Assembly (NCBI GenBank): GCA_026398835.1
Contig: JAPLSD010000425.1
Span: 1 to 6,741 of the forward strand
DNA length: 6,741 bases
Direction: 5' to 3'
Source: Pseudomonas sp.
GTDB taxonomy: Bacteria > Pseudomonadota > Gammaproteobacteria > Pseudomonadales > Pseudomonadaceae
Shown: in pieces, positions 1 to 6,294 of the stretch
Numbering within the stretch: the stretch's first letter is position 1
Layout: each line of letters begins with the position of its first letter
Position numbers and translations under genes: made by a program
The notes under the pieces: model-generated
What the model saw: only the letters and a program-made list of their open reading frames with translations
Database searches by the model: none
What the model was told of the DNA's origin: nothing

Positions 1-340
1 CGCCGAGCGTGAAACCATTGCCACCGAACGCACTGCCATCGGCAAACGCGAAGCGGCACAGATTCGTTCGGCCGCCGAGCGTGATGCGCGAATTGTGCAA
101 GCCGATGCCACGGTGAAAGCGGCAGATATCGAAGCCCAATCACGCGTCGAAGCTGCGCAGATTTACGGGCGCGCTTACGCCGGTTCACCGCAGCTCTATA
201 ACTTGCTGCGTTCGCTGGACACCCTGGGCACTGTGGTCACGCCGGGCACCAAGTTGATCTTGCGCACCGATGCGGCGCCATTCCGGGTGTTGGTTGATGG
301 TCCGCCGAGCCTGGGTGCCAAGGCCGAGTCGCAGCCATGA
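1..340 (+). CDS. HflC-like SPFH/Band 7 membrane protein, 3' part only
   Basis: The last 112 codons of a gene whose start lies before the window; codons begin at position 2 and the stop is TGA at 338-340. The visible part opens with about 60 residues of Ala/Glu/Arg-rich helix, the heptad-like coiled coil that follows the SPFH domain. Next comes the stretch AAQIYGRAYAGSPQLYNLLRS, which resembles the conserved tail of HflC (E/A-A-x-I-Y-x-x-A-Y-x-x-x-P-x-x-Y-x-x-x-R-S-L). In known HflC proteins an N-terminal membrane anchor and the SPFH domain precede this; both would be outside the window. HflC pairs with HflK to form a large periplasmic cage that regulates FtsH proteolysis. Here HflC precedes HflK, the reverse of the canonical hflX-hflK-hflC order, so this is probably a paralogous pair and FtsH control is not assured. 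The gene overlaps the next by ATGA. The family call is firm; the function is inferred. Confidence 0.85.
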   Translation, partial: AERETIATERTAIGKREAAQIRSAAERDARIVQADATVKAADIEAQSRVEAAQIYGRAYAGSPQLYNLLRSLDTLGTVVTPGTKLILRTDAAPFRVLVDGPPSLGAKAESQP

Positions 341-1395
341 GTAACGTTCCACGTGGAACACATGAAGTCAGCAGTCCATGGATTCAGGCTGGCCGTTTGA
401 CCTTTCTCGCACTGTACGCGGTGACGGTGTTGGCGGCGGTGGCTTGGGCGTTCTCCAACGTGCGACAGATCGATCCGCAGAATCGCGCGGTGGTCTTGCA
501 CTTCGGCGCGCTGGATCGCATTCAGAATGCCGGTTTGCTGTTGGCTTGGCCGCGTCCGTTCGAGCAGGTGGTTTTGTTGCCGGCAGCGGATCGGGTGATC
601 GAGCGCCGCGTGGAGAACCTGTTGCGTTCCGACGAGGCACTCAACGGCGATCGAGTCGCGAGTTTTTCCACGCCGCTGAGTGATGCATTGGCGGGCTCCG
701 GTTATCTACTGACCGGTGATGCCGGTGTGGTGCAACTGGATGTGCGGGTCTTCTACAAAGTCACCGAGCCCTATGCATTCGTACTGCAAGGCGAGCATGT
801 GCTGCCGGCATTGGATCGTCTGGTGACCCGCAGCGCGGTGGCGCTGACTGCCGCGCGAGATTTGGACACGATTCTGGTGGCGCGCCCGGAATTGATCGGT
901 GCTGACAACCAGGCCGCCGAGCGCCGCGAACGGCTGCGTGGGGATCTGGTGCAGGGCATTAATCAACGCTTGGCCGAACTGACTGCGACCGGTCAGGGGC
1001 TGGGGATCGAAGTGGCGCGTGTCGACGTGCAATCGAGTTTGCCGGGGCCCGCAGTGAATGCGTTTAACGCGGTGTTGACTGCCAGCCAACAGGCTGACAA
1101 ATCCGTGGCGAACGCGCGAACCGACGCCGAAAAACTCAGCCAGACCGCCACCCAACTAGCCGACCGTACGCTGCATGTTGCTCACGCCCGAGCCAGCGAA
1201 CGCTTGGCCAAAGCGTCGGCCGACACCGCGACGGTACAGAGCCTGGCCCAGTCGCAGCAGAAGGGCACCGACCCGGAAATGCTGCTGCGGATCTACCGCG
1301 AGCGTCTGCCGAAAATCCTCGGCCAGGCCGGGTCCGTGACCACGGTCGACCCTAAAGACGATTCCCGCCTGATCATTCAGGGAGCCGAACAATGA
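337..1395 (+). CDS. HflK-like SPFH/Band 7 membrane protein
   Basis: A complete 352-residue protein. A single membrane segment lies at about residues 20-41, preceded by a short cytoplasmic tail. An SPFH/Band 7 domain follows at about 42-235; the segment YLLTGDAGVVQLDVRVFYKV (123-142) matches the HflK signature around L-T-G-D-x-x-x-V. Residues about 240-305 form an Ala/Gln/Asp-rich helix likely to be coiled coil. Family members assemble with HflC into a membrane cage; in E. coli this surrounds FtsH. The protein is somewhat shorter than typical HflK and lacks its Gly/Pro-rich N-terminus, which fits a paralog. The ATG overlaps the upstream TGA (ATGA), and the Shine-Dalgarno signal is weak (AAGG at 320-323, 13 bases away), so translation is probably coupled to the HflC-like gene. 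Codons 3-8 carry a parS-like site. Automated pipelines would probably call it 'protease modulator HflK'. Confidence 0.88.
   Translation: MSNVPRGTHEVSSPWIQAGRLTFLALYAVTVLAAVAWAFSNVRQIDPQNRAVVLHFGALDRIQNAGLLLAWPRPFEQVVLLPAADRVIERRVENLLRSDEALNGDRVASFSTPLSDALAGSGYLLTGDAGVVQLDVRVFYKVTEPYAFVLQGEHVLPALDRLVTRSAVALTAARDLDTILVARPELIGADNQAAERRERLRGDLVQGINQRLAELTATGQGLGIEVARVDVQSSLPGPAVNAFNAVLTASQQADKSVANARTDAEKLSQTATQLADRTLHVAHARASERLAKASADTATVQSLAQSQQKGTDPEMLLRIYRERLPKILGQAGSVTTVDPKDDSRLIIQGAEQ
345..360. other. parS-like ParB binding site inside the HflK-like gene
   Basis: The 16 bases CGTTCCACGTGGAACA match the Pseudomonas parS consensus TGTTCCACGTGGAACA at 15 of 16 positions; bases 346-359 are a perfect 14-base palindrome. 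ParB binds parS, spreads along flanking DNA and, with ParA and SMC, segregates the origin region. Natural parS sites in Pseudomonas cluster near oriC and often lie in coding sequence. Here the site spans the last base of codon 3 to codon 8. The only mismatch (C345) is a codon third position where AAC and AAT both encode Asn, so the protein does not force it. Binding is inferred from sequence identity. Confidence 0.82.
1379..1384 (+). promoter_or_regulatory. Ribosome binding site of the P-type ATPase gene
   Basis: AGGGAG lies 7 bases before the ATG at 1392, inside the last codons of the HflK-like gene. It supports this start and shows that the ATPase can be initiated independently as well as by coupling through the ATGA overlap. 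Confidence 0.7.
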
Positions 1396-3311
1396 CTGCC
1401 CACTCTGCTGCCGCACAACCTGCGGCGAGCATGCTGACCTCTGCCGAACAACGCAGCGCTGCGCGTCAATTGACCCTGGCCATGCTCGCCCTCGGCTTGC
1501 TTGCGCTCGGTTTGGTCTGGCGTTGGTTGGCGCCGGAGCAAAGCGGCGTCAGCCAGTTACTGCTGGGGTTTGCCTCGTTACTGGTGGCCGTGCCGGTCAT
1601 GCGCTCGGCCTGGTACAGCTTGCGTTACCCAAGCTTGCACGGCATCACCGATCAGTTAATCGCCCTGGCAATGATGGGCGCTTGGGCCACCGGCGATCTG
1701 CTGACCGCGGCCTTGCTGCCGATCATCATGATCTTCGGCCATGTGCTGGAAGAGCGCAGTGTGATCGGTTCCCAGGAAGCCATTCACGCCTTGGGCAAGT
1801 TGACGCGAAGCCATGCGCGGCGAGTGCAGGCCGACGGCACGGTTGTCGAAGTCGACAACACCCTGCTCAAGACCGGCGACCTGGTGGAGGTTCGGGCCGG
1901 TGATCGGGTGCCGGCCGATGGCCTGGTGCTTTCCGGACAAGCCAGCCTCGACACCGCGCCGATCACCGGCGAGTCGGTGCCGTTGGAGGCGAGTGTCGGC
2001 ATGCAGGTGTTCGGCGGGGCGATTAACCTCGATGGCTTGCTGCGCATTGAAGTCACCCGCACGGGCACTGAATCGACCTTGGGCAAAGTCATTGCGCTGA
2101 TGCAAAGCGCCGAGCGCTCGAAGCCGCCGATTACTCGTCTGCTCGAACGTTATGCCGGCAGCTACATGGTGCTGGTCTTGCTGCTGGCGGCCGTCACCTG
2201 GTTTATCAGCAACGATGCGCAGGCGATGTTGGCGGTGTTGGTGGCGGCCTGTCCTTGCGCCTTGGTGTTGTCGGCACCGGCCACGGCGATTGCCGGGATC
2301 GCCGTGGCGGCGCGTCACGGGATCCTGATTCGCAGCTCGGCGTTCCTCGAAGAACTGGCGGATCTGACCTCGCTGGTAGTGGACAAGACCGGCACCCTGA
2401 CGTTTGGCACCCTGCGTTTGCAGTCGATCGACAGCCCGATCGAAGATCGCAGCCCATTGCTGAAGCTGGCGGCCAGCCTGGGCTCCGCCAGCAGCCATCC
2501 GGTCAGCCGTGCGTTGGCCAGTCTGGTGACGCAGGAACATTTTTTGGTTTTGTCGGATATCCGCGAGCGCCAAGGCTTGGGGGTGGTAGCACAAACGGAG
2601 CAGGGCGAGGCGGCACTCGGCCGTCCGGAGTTGTTCAGCCAATTGGCGATTGCAACGTCCGCCGTGCCCGAGCATGACGGCCCAATCGCCGGGCTGGCGC
2701 TGAACGGGGAATTTCTCGGTTGGCTGCTGTTGGCAGACAGTGTCAAACCCGAAGCGCGCCACGCACTGAGCGAGCTGCGTGAACTGGGTCTGGGGCGGCA
2801 ATTGCTGCTCACTGGGGATCGCCAAAGTGTGGCCCACAGCCTGGCCCACGAAGTCGGGATCAGCGATGTCGAAGCCCAGGCCTTGCCTGAAGACAAACTC
2901 AACCGCGTGCTGCAAGAAATCGACAGCGGTTTTCGGCCGATGGTGGTGGGCGACGGGATCAACGATTCGCTCGCACTCAAGGCCGGCGTGGTCGGTGTGG
3001 CCATGGGCGCGGGCGGGGCGGATATCGCCTTGGCCTCGGCGGATATCGTGCTGATCGGCAGCGATTTGCGGCGCCTGGGCACCTGCGTGCGGTTGAGTCG
3101 CCAGTGTCGGCAAACGCTGCAGGTCAACGTGATCATCGGTTTGGGCTGGACCCTGGCGATCGTCGCGTTTGCCGCGTTCGGCTGGCTCGGGGCGGCGGGG
3201 GCAATGATTGCTGCGGTGCTGCATAACCTCAGCACCTTGCTGGTACTGGGCAACGCAGGTCGTTTGCTGCGTTTCCAGGAGCCACTGCTCAAGCTCAAGG
3301 ACGACGTCTGA
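1392..3311 (+). CDS. P1B-type cation-translocating P-type ATPase lacking an N-terminal metal-binding domain
   Basis: A 639-residue inner-membrane pump that would use ATP to move a metal cation. Visible motifs: TGES of the actuator domain (192-195), the transmembrane metal-site motif CPC (287-289), the phosphorylation motif DKTGT (331-335, Asp331 phosphorylated), SSHP (367-370) with the P1B-specific HP pair, TGD (474-476) and GDGIND (520-525). About eight membrane helices are predicted: roughly 27-46, 53-74, 84-100, 102-118, 256-272, 276-298, 578-597 and 600-620. CPC plus HP places it in the heavy-metal P1B class. No CxxC or His-rich metal-binding domain precedes the first helix. The last helix carries HNLSTLLVLGNAGRL (611-625), unlike the usual copper or zinc/cadmium signatures, so the metal is left open. 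The start follows AGGGAG and overlaps the upstream stop by four bases (ATGA), giving an operon with the two SPFH genes. No clear U-tract terminator follows. Confidence 0.93.
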   Translation: MTAHSAAAQPAASMLTSAEQRSAARQLTLAMLALGLLALGLVWRWLAPEQSGVSQLLLGFASLLVAVPVMRSAWYSLRYPSLHGITDQLIALAMMGAWATGDLLTAALLPIIMIFGHVLEERSVIGSQEAIHALGKLTRSHARRVQADGTVVEVDNTLLKTGDLVEVRAGDRVPADGLVLSGQASLDTAPITGESVPLEASVGMQVFGGAINLDGLLRIEVTRTGTESTLGKVIALMQSAERSKPPITRLLERYAGSYMVLVLLLAAVTWFISNDAQAMLAVLVAACPCALVLSAPATAIAGIAVAARHGILIRSSAFLEELADLTSLVVDKTGTLTFGTLRLQSIDSPIEDRSPLLKLAASLGSASSHPVSRALASLVTQEHFLVLSDIRERQGLGVVAQTEQGEAALGRPELFSQLAIATSAVPEHDGPIAGLALNGEFLGWLLLADSVKPEARHALSELRELGLGRQLLLTGDRQSVAHSLAHEVGISDVEAQALPEDKLNRVLQEIDSGFRPMVVGDGINDSLALKAGVVGVAMGAGGADIALASADIVLIGSDLRRLGTCVRLSRQCRQTLQVNVIIGLGWTLAIVAFAAFGWLGAAGAMIAAVLHNLSTLLVLGNAGRLLRFQEPLLKLKDDV

Positions 3312-3364
3312 TTGAGCGCGCGGTTCTGTCGTGATCGACTCTTCCGAACTGTGTAGCAAGTTGA

Positions 3365-3385
3365 CAGTCTCTAGTGAAGAGGCTG
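3365..3385 (+). repeat. Inverted repeat: 8-bp hairpin after the ATPase gene
   Basis: CAGTCTCT and AGAGGCTG flank a 5-base loop (AGTGA) and pair over eight positions with one G-U wobble. It lies about 55 bases after the ATPase stop. No T-run follows on either strand, so it is not a canonical intrinsic terminator; it could be a transcript 3'-end stabiliser or a weak terminator. Confidence 0.4.
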
Positions 3386-3391
3386 CACCAA

Positions 3392-3437
3392 ATCAAACTG
3401 TAACCCGGCTGAAACACTGGGTTTAGGGCGGTTTGAT
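3392..3437 (+). repeat. Nested inverted repeat between the ATPase gene and cfaB
   Basis: ATCAAAC (3392-3398) is the exact reverse complement of GTTTGAT (3431-3437). Nested inside, AACCC (3402-3406) pairs with GGGTT (3419-3423) around a 12-base loop. The outer right arm also overlaps a competing pair, TGATC (3434-3438) with GATCA (3448-3452). This may be a structured RNA or an operator; no function is established. Confidence 0.35.
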
Positions 3438-3460
3438 CAGTCTCACGGATCATAGATAAA

Positions 3461-3490
3461 GGCTATGAATTCGATAGCCTGCTAATTTTC
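3461..3490 (+). promoter_or_regulatory. Probable cfaB promoter, sigma-S-like extended -10
   Basis: TGCTAATTT at 3480-3488 is an extended -10 element: TG at 3480-3481, C at the position preferred by sigma S, and hexamer TAATTT at 3483-3488. No good -35 exists at the right spacing (3460-3465), which fits sigma S better than sigma 70. Transcription would start near 3494-3496 and leave a leader of about 45 bases. cfaB of P. putida is reported to depend mainly on RpoS. A dyad, GGCTAT (3461-3466) with ATAGCC (3474-3479), overlaps the -35 and spacer. An alternative sigma-S-like element is GCTATGAAT at 3462-3470. Confidence 0.45.
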
Positions 3491-3510
3491 ATGGATGGTC
3501 TACCCTCACA

Positions 3511-3522
3511 TCAGACGTCTGA
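3511..3522. repeat. Perfect 12-bp palindrome in the cfaB leader
   Basis: TCAGACGTCTGA reads the same on both strands and sits between the predicted transcription start and the Shine-Dalgarno sequence (3526-3531). It could be a repressor operator, or in RNA a short hairpin just ahead of the ribosome binding site. Only the palindrome is directly seen. Confidence 0.45.
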
Positions 3523-3525
3523 AAC

Positions 3526-3531
3526 AAGGGG
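3526..3531 (+). promoter_or_regulatory. Strong ribosome binding site that fixes the cfaB start
   Basis: AAGGGG lies 8 bases before the ATG at 3540. An earlier in-frame ATG at 3495 has no such signal and would fall on the predicted transcription start, so 3540 is the better start. Confidence 0.8.
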
Positions 3532-3539
3532 TTTTTTCC

Positions 3540-4727
3540 ATGCTCGCGCAATTGCCACCGGCGTTACAGAATCTGCAGCTACCGTTACGCCTCAGACTCT
3601 GGGATGGCCATGAGATTAATCTGGGCCCCGCGCCCAGCGTCACTATTGTGGTCAAGGACCCACAATTGGTTGCTCAATTCACCCATCCCAACCTGAACCT
3701 GTTGGGGGCCGCGTTCGTAGAAGGCAAACTGGAACTCGAAGGCTCGATCAATGAGGTCATTCGGGTCTGCGATGAGTGGAGCCAGGCGCTGCTGGATGAG
3801 AGCGATGACAACCAGCCTGTGCGCGTCGAGCACGACAAAGACACCGATGCGGCGGCCATTTCCTACCATTACGACCTGTCCAATGCCTTCTATCAGCTCT
3901 GGCTCGATAGCGACATGGCGTATTCCTGCGCCTATTTCGAGACCGGCAGCGAGTCCCTCGAACAAGCCCAACAAGCCAAGTTTCGGCATCTGTGTCGTAA
4001 GTTGCGCCTGCAGCCTGGTGAGTACCTGCTGGATGTCGGTTGCGGCTGGGGCGGTCTGGCGCGCTACGCCGCTCGGGAATTTGGGGCGAGGGTGTTCGGG
4101 ATTACCCTGAGCAAAGCACAGTTGGCGCTGGCTCGGGAGCGGGTGGCTGCGGAGGGCCTGGAGGATCTGGTCGAGCTTCAGTTGCTCGATTACCGTGACC
4201 TGCCGCAGGACGGACGTTTCGACAAGGTGGTGAGTGTCGGCATGTTCGAGCATGTGGGCCATGCGAACCTGGCGCAATACTGCAAGACCTTATACGGCGC
4301 AGTGCGCGAGGGCGGGTTGGTGATGAACCATGGCATCACCGCCAAGCACATCGACGGCCGACCGGTCGGGCGCGGCGCTGGTGAGTTTATCGAGCGCTAT
4401 GTGTTCCCCAACGGCGAGCTGCCGCATCTGTCGATGATTTCGGCCGAGATCAGCGAGGCGGGGCTGGAAATCGTCGACGTCGAAAGTCTGCGTCTGCATT
4501 ACGCCCGCACGCTGGACCACTGGAGTGAGCGTTTGGAGGACAACCTGGAAGCCGCCTCCAAACAAGTGCCGGAGCAGGTCCTGCGCATCTGGCGGCTGTA
4601 CCTTGCGGGTTGCGCTTATGCGTTCGCCAAAGGCCGGATCAATCTGCATCAGATCCTCGCGGTCAAGACCCATGCCGACGGTAGCCATGAGCTGCCATGG
4701 ACGCGCGACGACATCTATAACCCTTAA
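3540..4727 (+). CDS. cfaB: Cyclopropane-fatty-acyl-phospholipid synthase
   Basis: A 395-residue enzyme that transfers a methylene group from S-adenosylmethionine to the cis double bond of unsaturated acyl chains in membrane phospholipids, making cyclopropane fatty acids typical of stationary-phase and stressed cells. The N-terminal part carries the family motif [16 protein letters not shown] (108-123) followed by MAYSCAYF (126-133). The SAM-binding loop is [10 protein letters not shown] (163-172). Residues matching the bicarbonate/active-site set known from E. coli Cfa are Cys168, Glu237 (MFEHVG), His264 and Tyr321, aligned by eye. There is no membrane segment; the family acts as a peripheral enzyme at the inner membrane. 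The length agrees with Pseudomonas CfaB. The start is chosen by AAGGGG eight bases upstream. The gene has its own probable promoter and converges on cls, with the stop codons overlapping. Confidence 0.95.
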   Translation: MLAQLPPALQNLQLPLRLRLWDGHEINLGPAPSVTIVVKDPQLVAQFTHPNLNLLGAAFVEGKLELEGSINEVIRVCDEWSQALLDESDDNQPVRVEHDKDTDAAAISYHYDLSNAFYQLWLDSDMAYSCAYFETGSESLEQAQQAKFRHLCRKLRLQPGEYLLDVGCGWGGLARYAAREFGARVFGITLSKAQLALARERVAAEGLEDLVELQLLDYRDLPQDGRFDKVVSVGMFEHVGHANLAQYCKTLYGAVREGGLVMNHGITAKHIDGRPVGRGAGEFIERYVFPNGELPHLSMISAEISEAGLEIVDVESLRLHYARTLDHWSERLEDNLEAASKQVPEQVLRIWRLYLAGCAYAFAKGRINLHQILAVKTHADGSHELPWTRDDIYNP

Positions 4728-6163
4728 AGAATCGGCGATATAAGCCGGGCAACCCGCATGCCAAGCTGTTGCAGGCGGTGGGTCTCCCGGCCTTCTCCCT
4801 TGGCGATCTCGTGAGCCTGGGCGAAGTCGTCGTTGAGCATGAGTTCCACCTCGGCGGCGAATTGGCTGTCGACGGTCAGCAGCATCACTTCGAAGTTGAG
4901 CCGGAACGAACGGTTGTCCAGATTCGCGCTGCCGATGGCGCTGATTTCGCTGTCGATCAACACCACTTTCTGATGCAGAAAACCTGGCCCATAACGGAAC
5001 ATCCGCACCCCGGCCCGCACCGCTTCGAAAGCAAAGAGACTGGACGCAGCGTAGACAACGCGGTGGTCCGGTCGCGACGGCAGCAAAATCCGCACATCCA
5101 CACCACGCAACACCGCCAGGCGTAGCGCGGCGAATACTGCTTCGTCGGGAATGAAATACGGGCTGGTGATCCACACCCGTTCAGTCGCGGCATGGATGGC
5201 TTCGACGAAAAACAGCGAGCAGGTTTCGTAGGGGTCTGCCGGGCCGCTGGCCAGCAACTGACAGAGCACGCCGTCGTCTGGGTAGGTGTCGGGCAGGATT
5301 AGCGGTGGCAGCTTTCGCGAAGCCCAGAACCAGTCTTCAGCGAACGACTCCTGCATGCAGGCCACCACCGGGCCGCTGACTGCGACATGGGTGTCGCGCC
5401 AGGGGGCCAGTGGCGGTTTCTTACCCATGTACTCGTCGCCGACGTTGTGCCCGCCGACGAAGCCCAGCAGGCCGTCGACCACGACGATTTTTCGGTGATT
5501 GCGAAAATTGATCTGGAAGCGATTGAGCCAGCCGCTGCGAGTCGCGAAGGCTTTGACCTGCACGCCGGCCTCGCGCATCGGTTGAACGTAGCTGTTGGGC
5601 AGGGAATGGCTGCCGATTCGGTCGTAGAGCACGTAAATCGCGACGCCTTCAGCGGCTTTTTCCATCAGCAGGGCCTGCATGCGGCGGCCCAGCTGGTCGT
5701 CATTGATGATAAAAAACTGGATCAATACAGCTTCGCGGGCGTTACGTATGGCATCGAAAATGGCTGTAAAAGTGGCTTCGCCATTGATTAGCAGACGCAC
5801 CTGATTATTCGCCAGGCACGGCATACGCCCCAGTTTCGGCATGGCTCGCAGAGAGGCGTAGGCGTTTGAGGCGCGGGCAGTCAGTGCTTCTTCGACCCAA
5901 GGGCGCCAGTTCAGATCTGCGATGGCTTTGCGCATTTCTTCGTTGGCCTGGCGCCTGGCCTTGATATAGGCGTCGAAGGTGCTACGGCCAAAGATCAGGT
6001 AGGGGATAAGGGTCAGATAAGGAATGAACAGCAGTGACAGGGCCCAGGCGATGGCGCCTTGGGCAGTCCTGACGGTGAATACGGCATGAATGGCGGCGAT
6101 CATGCCCAGCGAGTGAATAGTGGCGATCAGATAACCGAAAACATGTGGGCCAAAGTAATCCAT
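4724..6163 (-). CDS. cls: Cardiolipin synthase (phospholipase D superfamily)
   Basis: A 479-residue membrane enzyme that makes cardiolipin from phosphatidylglycerol. Two N-terminal membrane helices are visible at about residues 8-30 and 36-59. Two phospholipase D motifs of the HxKxxxxD type follow: HRKIVVVD (His223, Lys225, Asp230) and HQKVVLID (His397, Lys399, Asp404), each followed by a G-G/S-x-N element (GGHN and [10 protein letters not shown]). Both catalytic sets are intact and the length is normal for the bacterial ClsA type. The ATG at 6163 is chosen over an in-frame TTG at 6190 because AAGG (6174-6171) sits 7 bases upstream, with AGGAG just beyond, and because the protein then begins at the normal family N-terminus. 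It converges with cfaB and its TAA shares bases with the cfaB TAA. It may be transcribed from the divergent region shared with the DUF3617 gene; no convincing promoter is visible. Confidence 0.95.
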   Translation of the reverse strand: MDYFGPHVFGYLIATIHSLGMIAAIHAVFTVRTAQGAIAWALSLLFIPYLTLIPYLIFGRSTFDAYIKARRQANEEMRKAIADLNWRPWVEEALTARASNAYASLRAMPKLGRMPCLANNQVRLLINGEATFTAIFDAIRNAREAVLIQFFIINDDQLGRRMQALLMEKAAEGVAIYVLYDRIGSHSLPNSYVQPMREAGVQVKAFATRSGWLNRFQINFRNHRKIVVVDGLLGFVGGHNVGDEYMGKKPPLAPWRDTHVAVSGPVVACMQESFAEDWFWASRKLPPLILPDTYPDDGVLCQLLASGPADPYETCSLFFVEAIHAATERVWITSPYFIPDEAVFAALRLAVLRGVDVRILLPSRPDHRVVYAASSLFAFEAVRAGVRMFRYGPGFLHQKVVLIDSEISAIGSANLDNRSFRLNFEVMLLTVDSQFAAEVELMLNDDFAQAHEIAKGEGRETHRLQQLGMRVARLISPIL

Positions 6164-6205
6164 GGGACAGCCTTGCTCCTGAAGATTCAATGCTTAACAG
6201 ACCAT

Positions 6206-6237
6206 GTTCCACGGCGAATGTCGCTATTTTATTCGCC
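6206..6237. repeat. Inverted repeat and half-parS heptamer in the cls/DUF3617 divergent region
   Basis: GGCGAAT (6213-6219) and ATTCGCC (6231-6237) form a perfect 7-bp inverted repeat with an 11-base AT-rich spacer. It lies roughly midway between the divergent cls and DUF3617 starts, a place where a shared operator would be expected. Immediately before it, GTTCCAC (6206-6212) equals a half parS site. Roles are inferred; no -10/-35 pair could be assigned with confidence in the 131-base gap. Confidence 0.4.
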
Positions 6238-6282
6238 ATGCAACCGAAGTAGATTGTTGACGTCTAACGGCCACTATTCTCT

Positions 6283-6287
6283 AGGAG
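6283..6287 (+). promoter_or_regulatory. Ribosome binding site of the DUF3617 gene
   Basis: AGGAG lies 7 bases before the ATG at 6295, an ideal spacing. Together with the signal peptide that begins at that ATG, it fixes the start. Confidence 0.8.
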
Positions 6288-6294
6288 TTACTCG

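Noticed and set aside
3303..3311. GACGTCTGA at the ATPase stop, repeated at 3514-3522, with GACGTCT again at 6259-6265
   Set aside because: The first copy is dictated by the Asp-Val-stop codons, and short matches of this length may be coincidence; not enough for a regulon motif.
1656..3359. Long minus-strand open frame (567 codons) opposite the ATPase gene
   Set aside because: It mirrors the GC-rich third positions of the ATPase gene, has a low-complexity Gln/His/Arg-rich translation with no recognisable domain, and the plus strand encodes an unmistakable enzyme.
3361..3366. Perfect -35 hexamer TTGACA in the ATPase-cfaB gap
   Set aside because: No acceptable -10 occurs 16-18 bases downstream (TGCACC region).
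4843..4849. GTTCCAC half-parS inside cls, and GTGAAAC at 9-15
   Set aside because: Such heptamers are expected once or twice by chance in 6.7 kb, so on their own they are not evidence of ParB binding.
4290..5174. Minus-strand open frame spanning the cfaB/cls junction
   Set aside because: It overlaps two well-supported genes in other frames and its translation shows no domain or convincing start.
5597..5604. GGGCAGGG, a match to the KOPS/FtsK orienting motif
   Set aside because: About one such match is expected by chance in this length, and it lies in ordinary cls coding sequence.
6163..6190. Upstream TTG start for cls at 6190
   Set aside because: The ATG at 6163 has a well-placed ribosome binding site and gives the normal family N-terminus; the extra nine residues would include the Shine-Dalgarno region.
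6205..6220. Possible second parS site
   Set aside because: Only 12 of 16 positions match and the right half is degraded; at most a half site.
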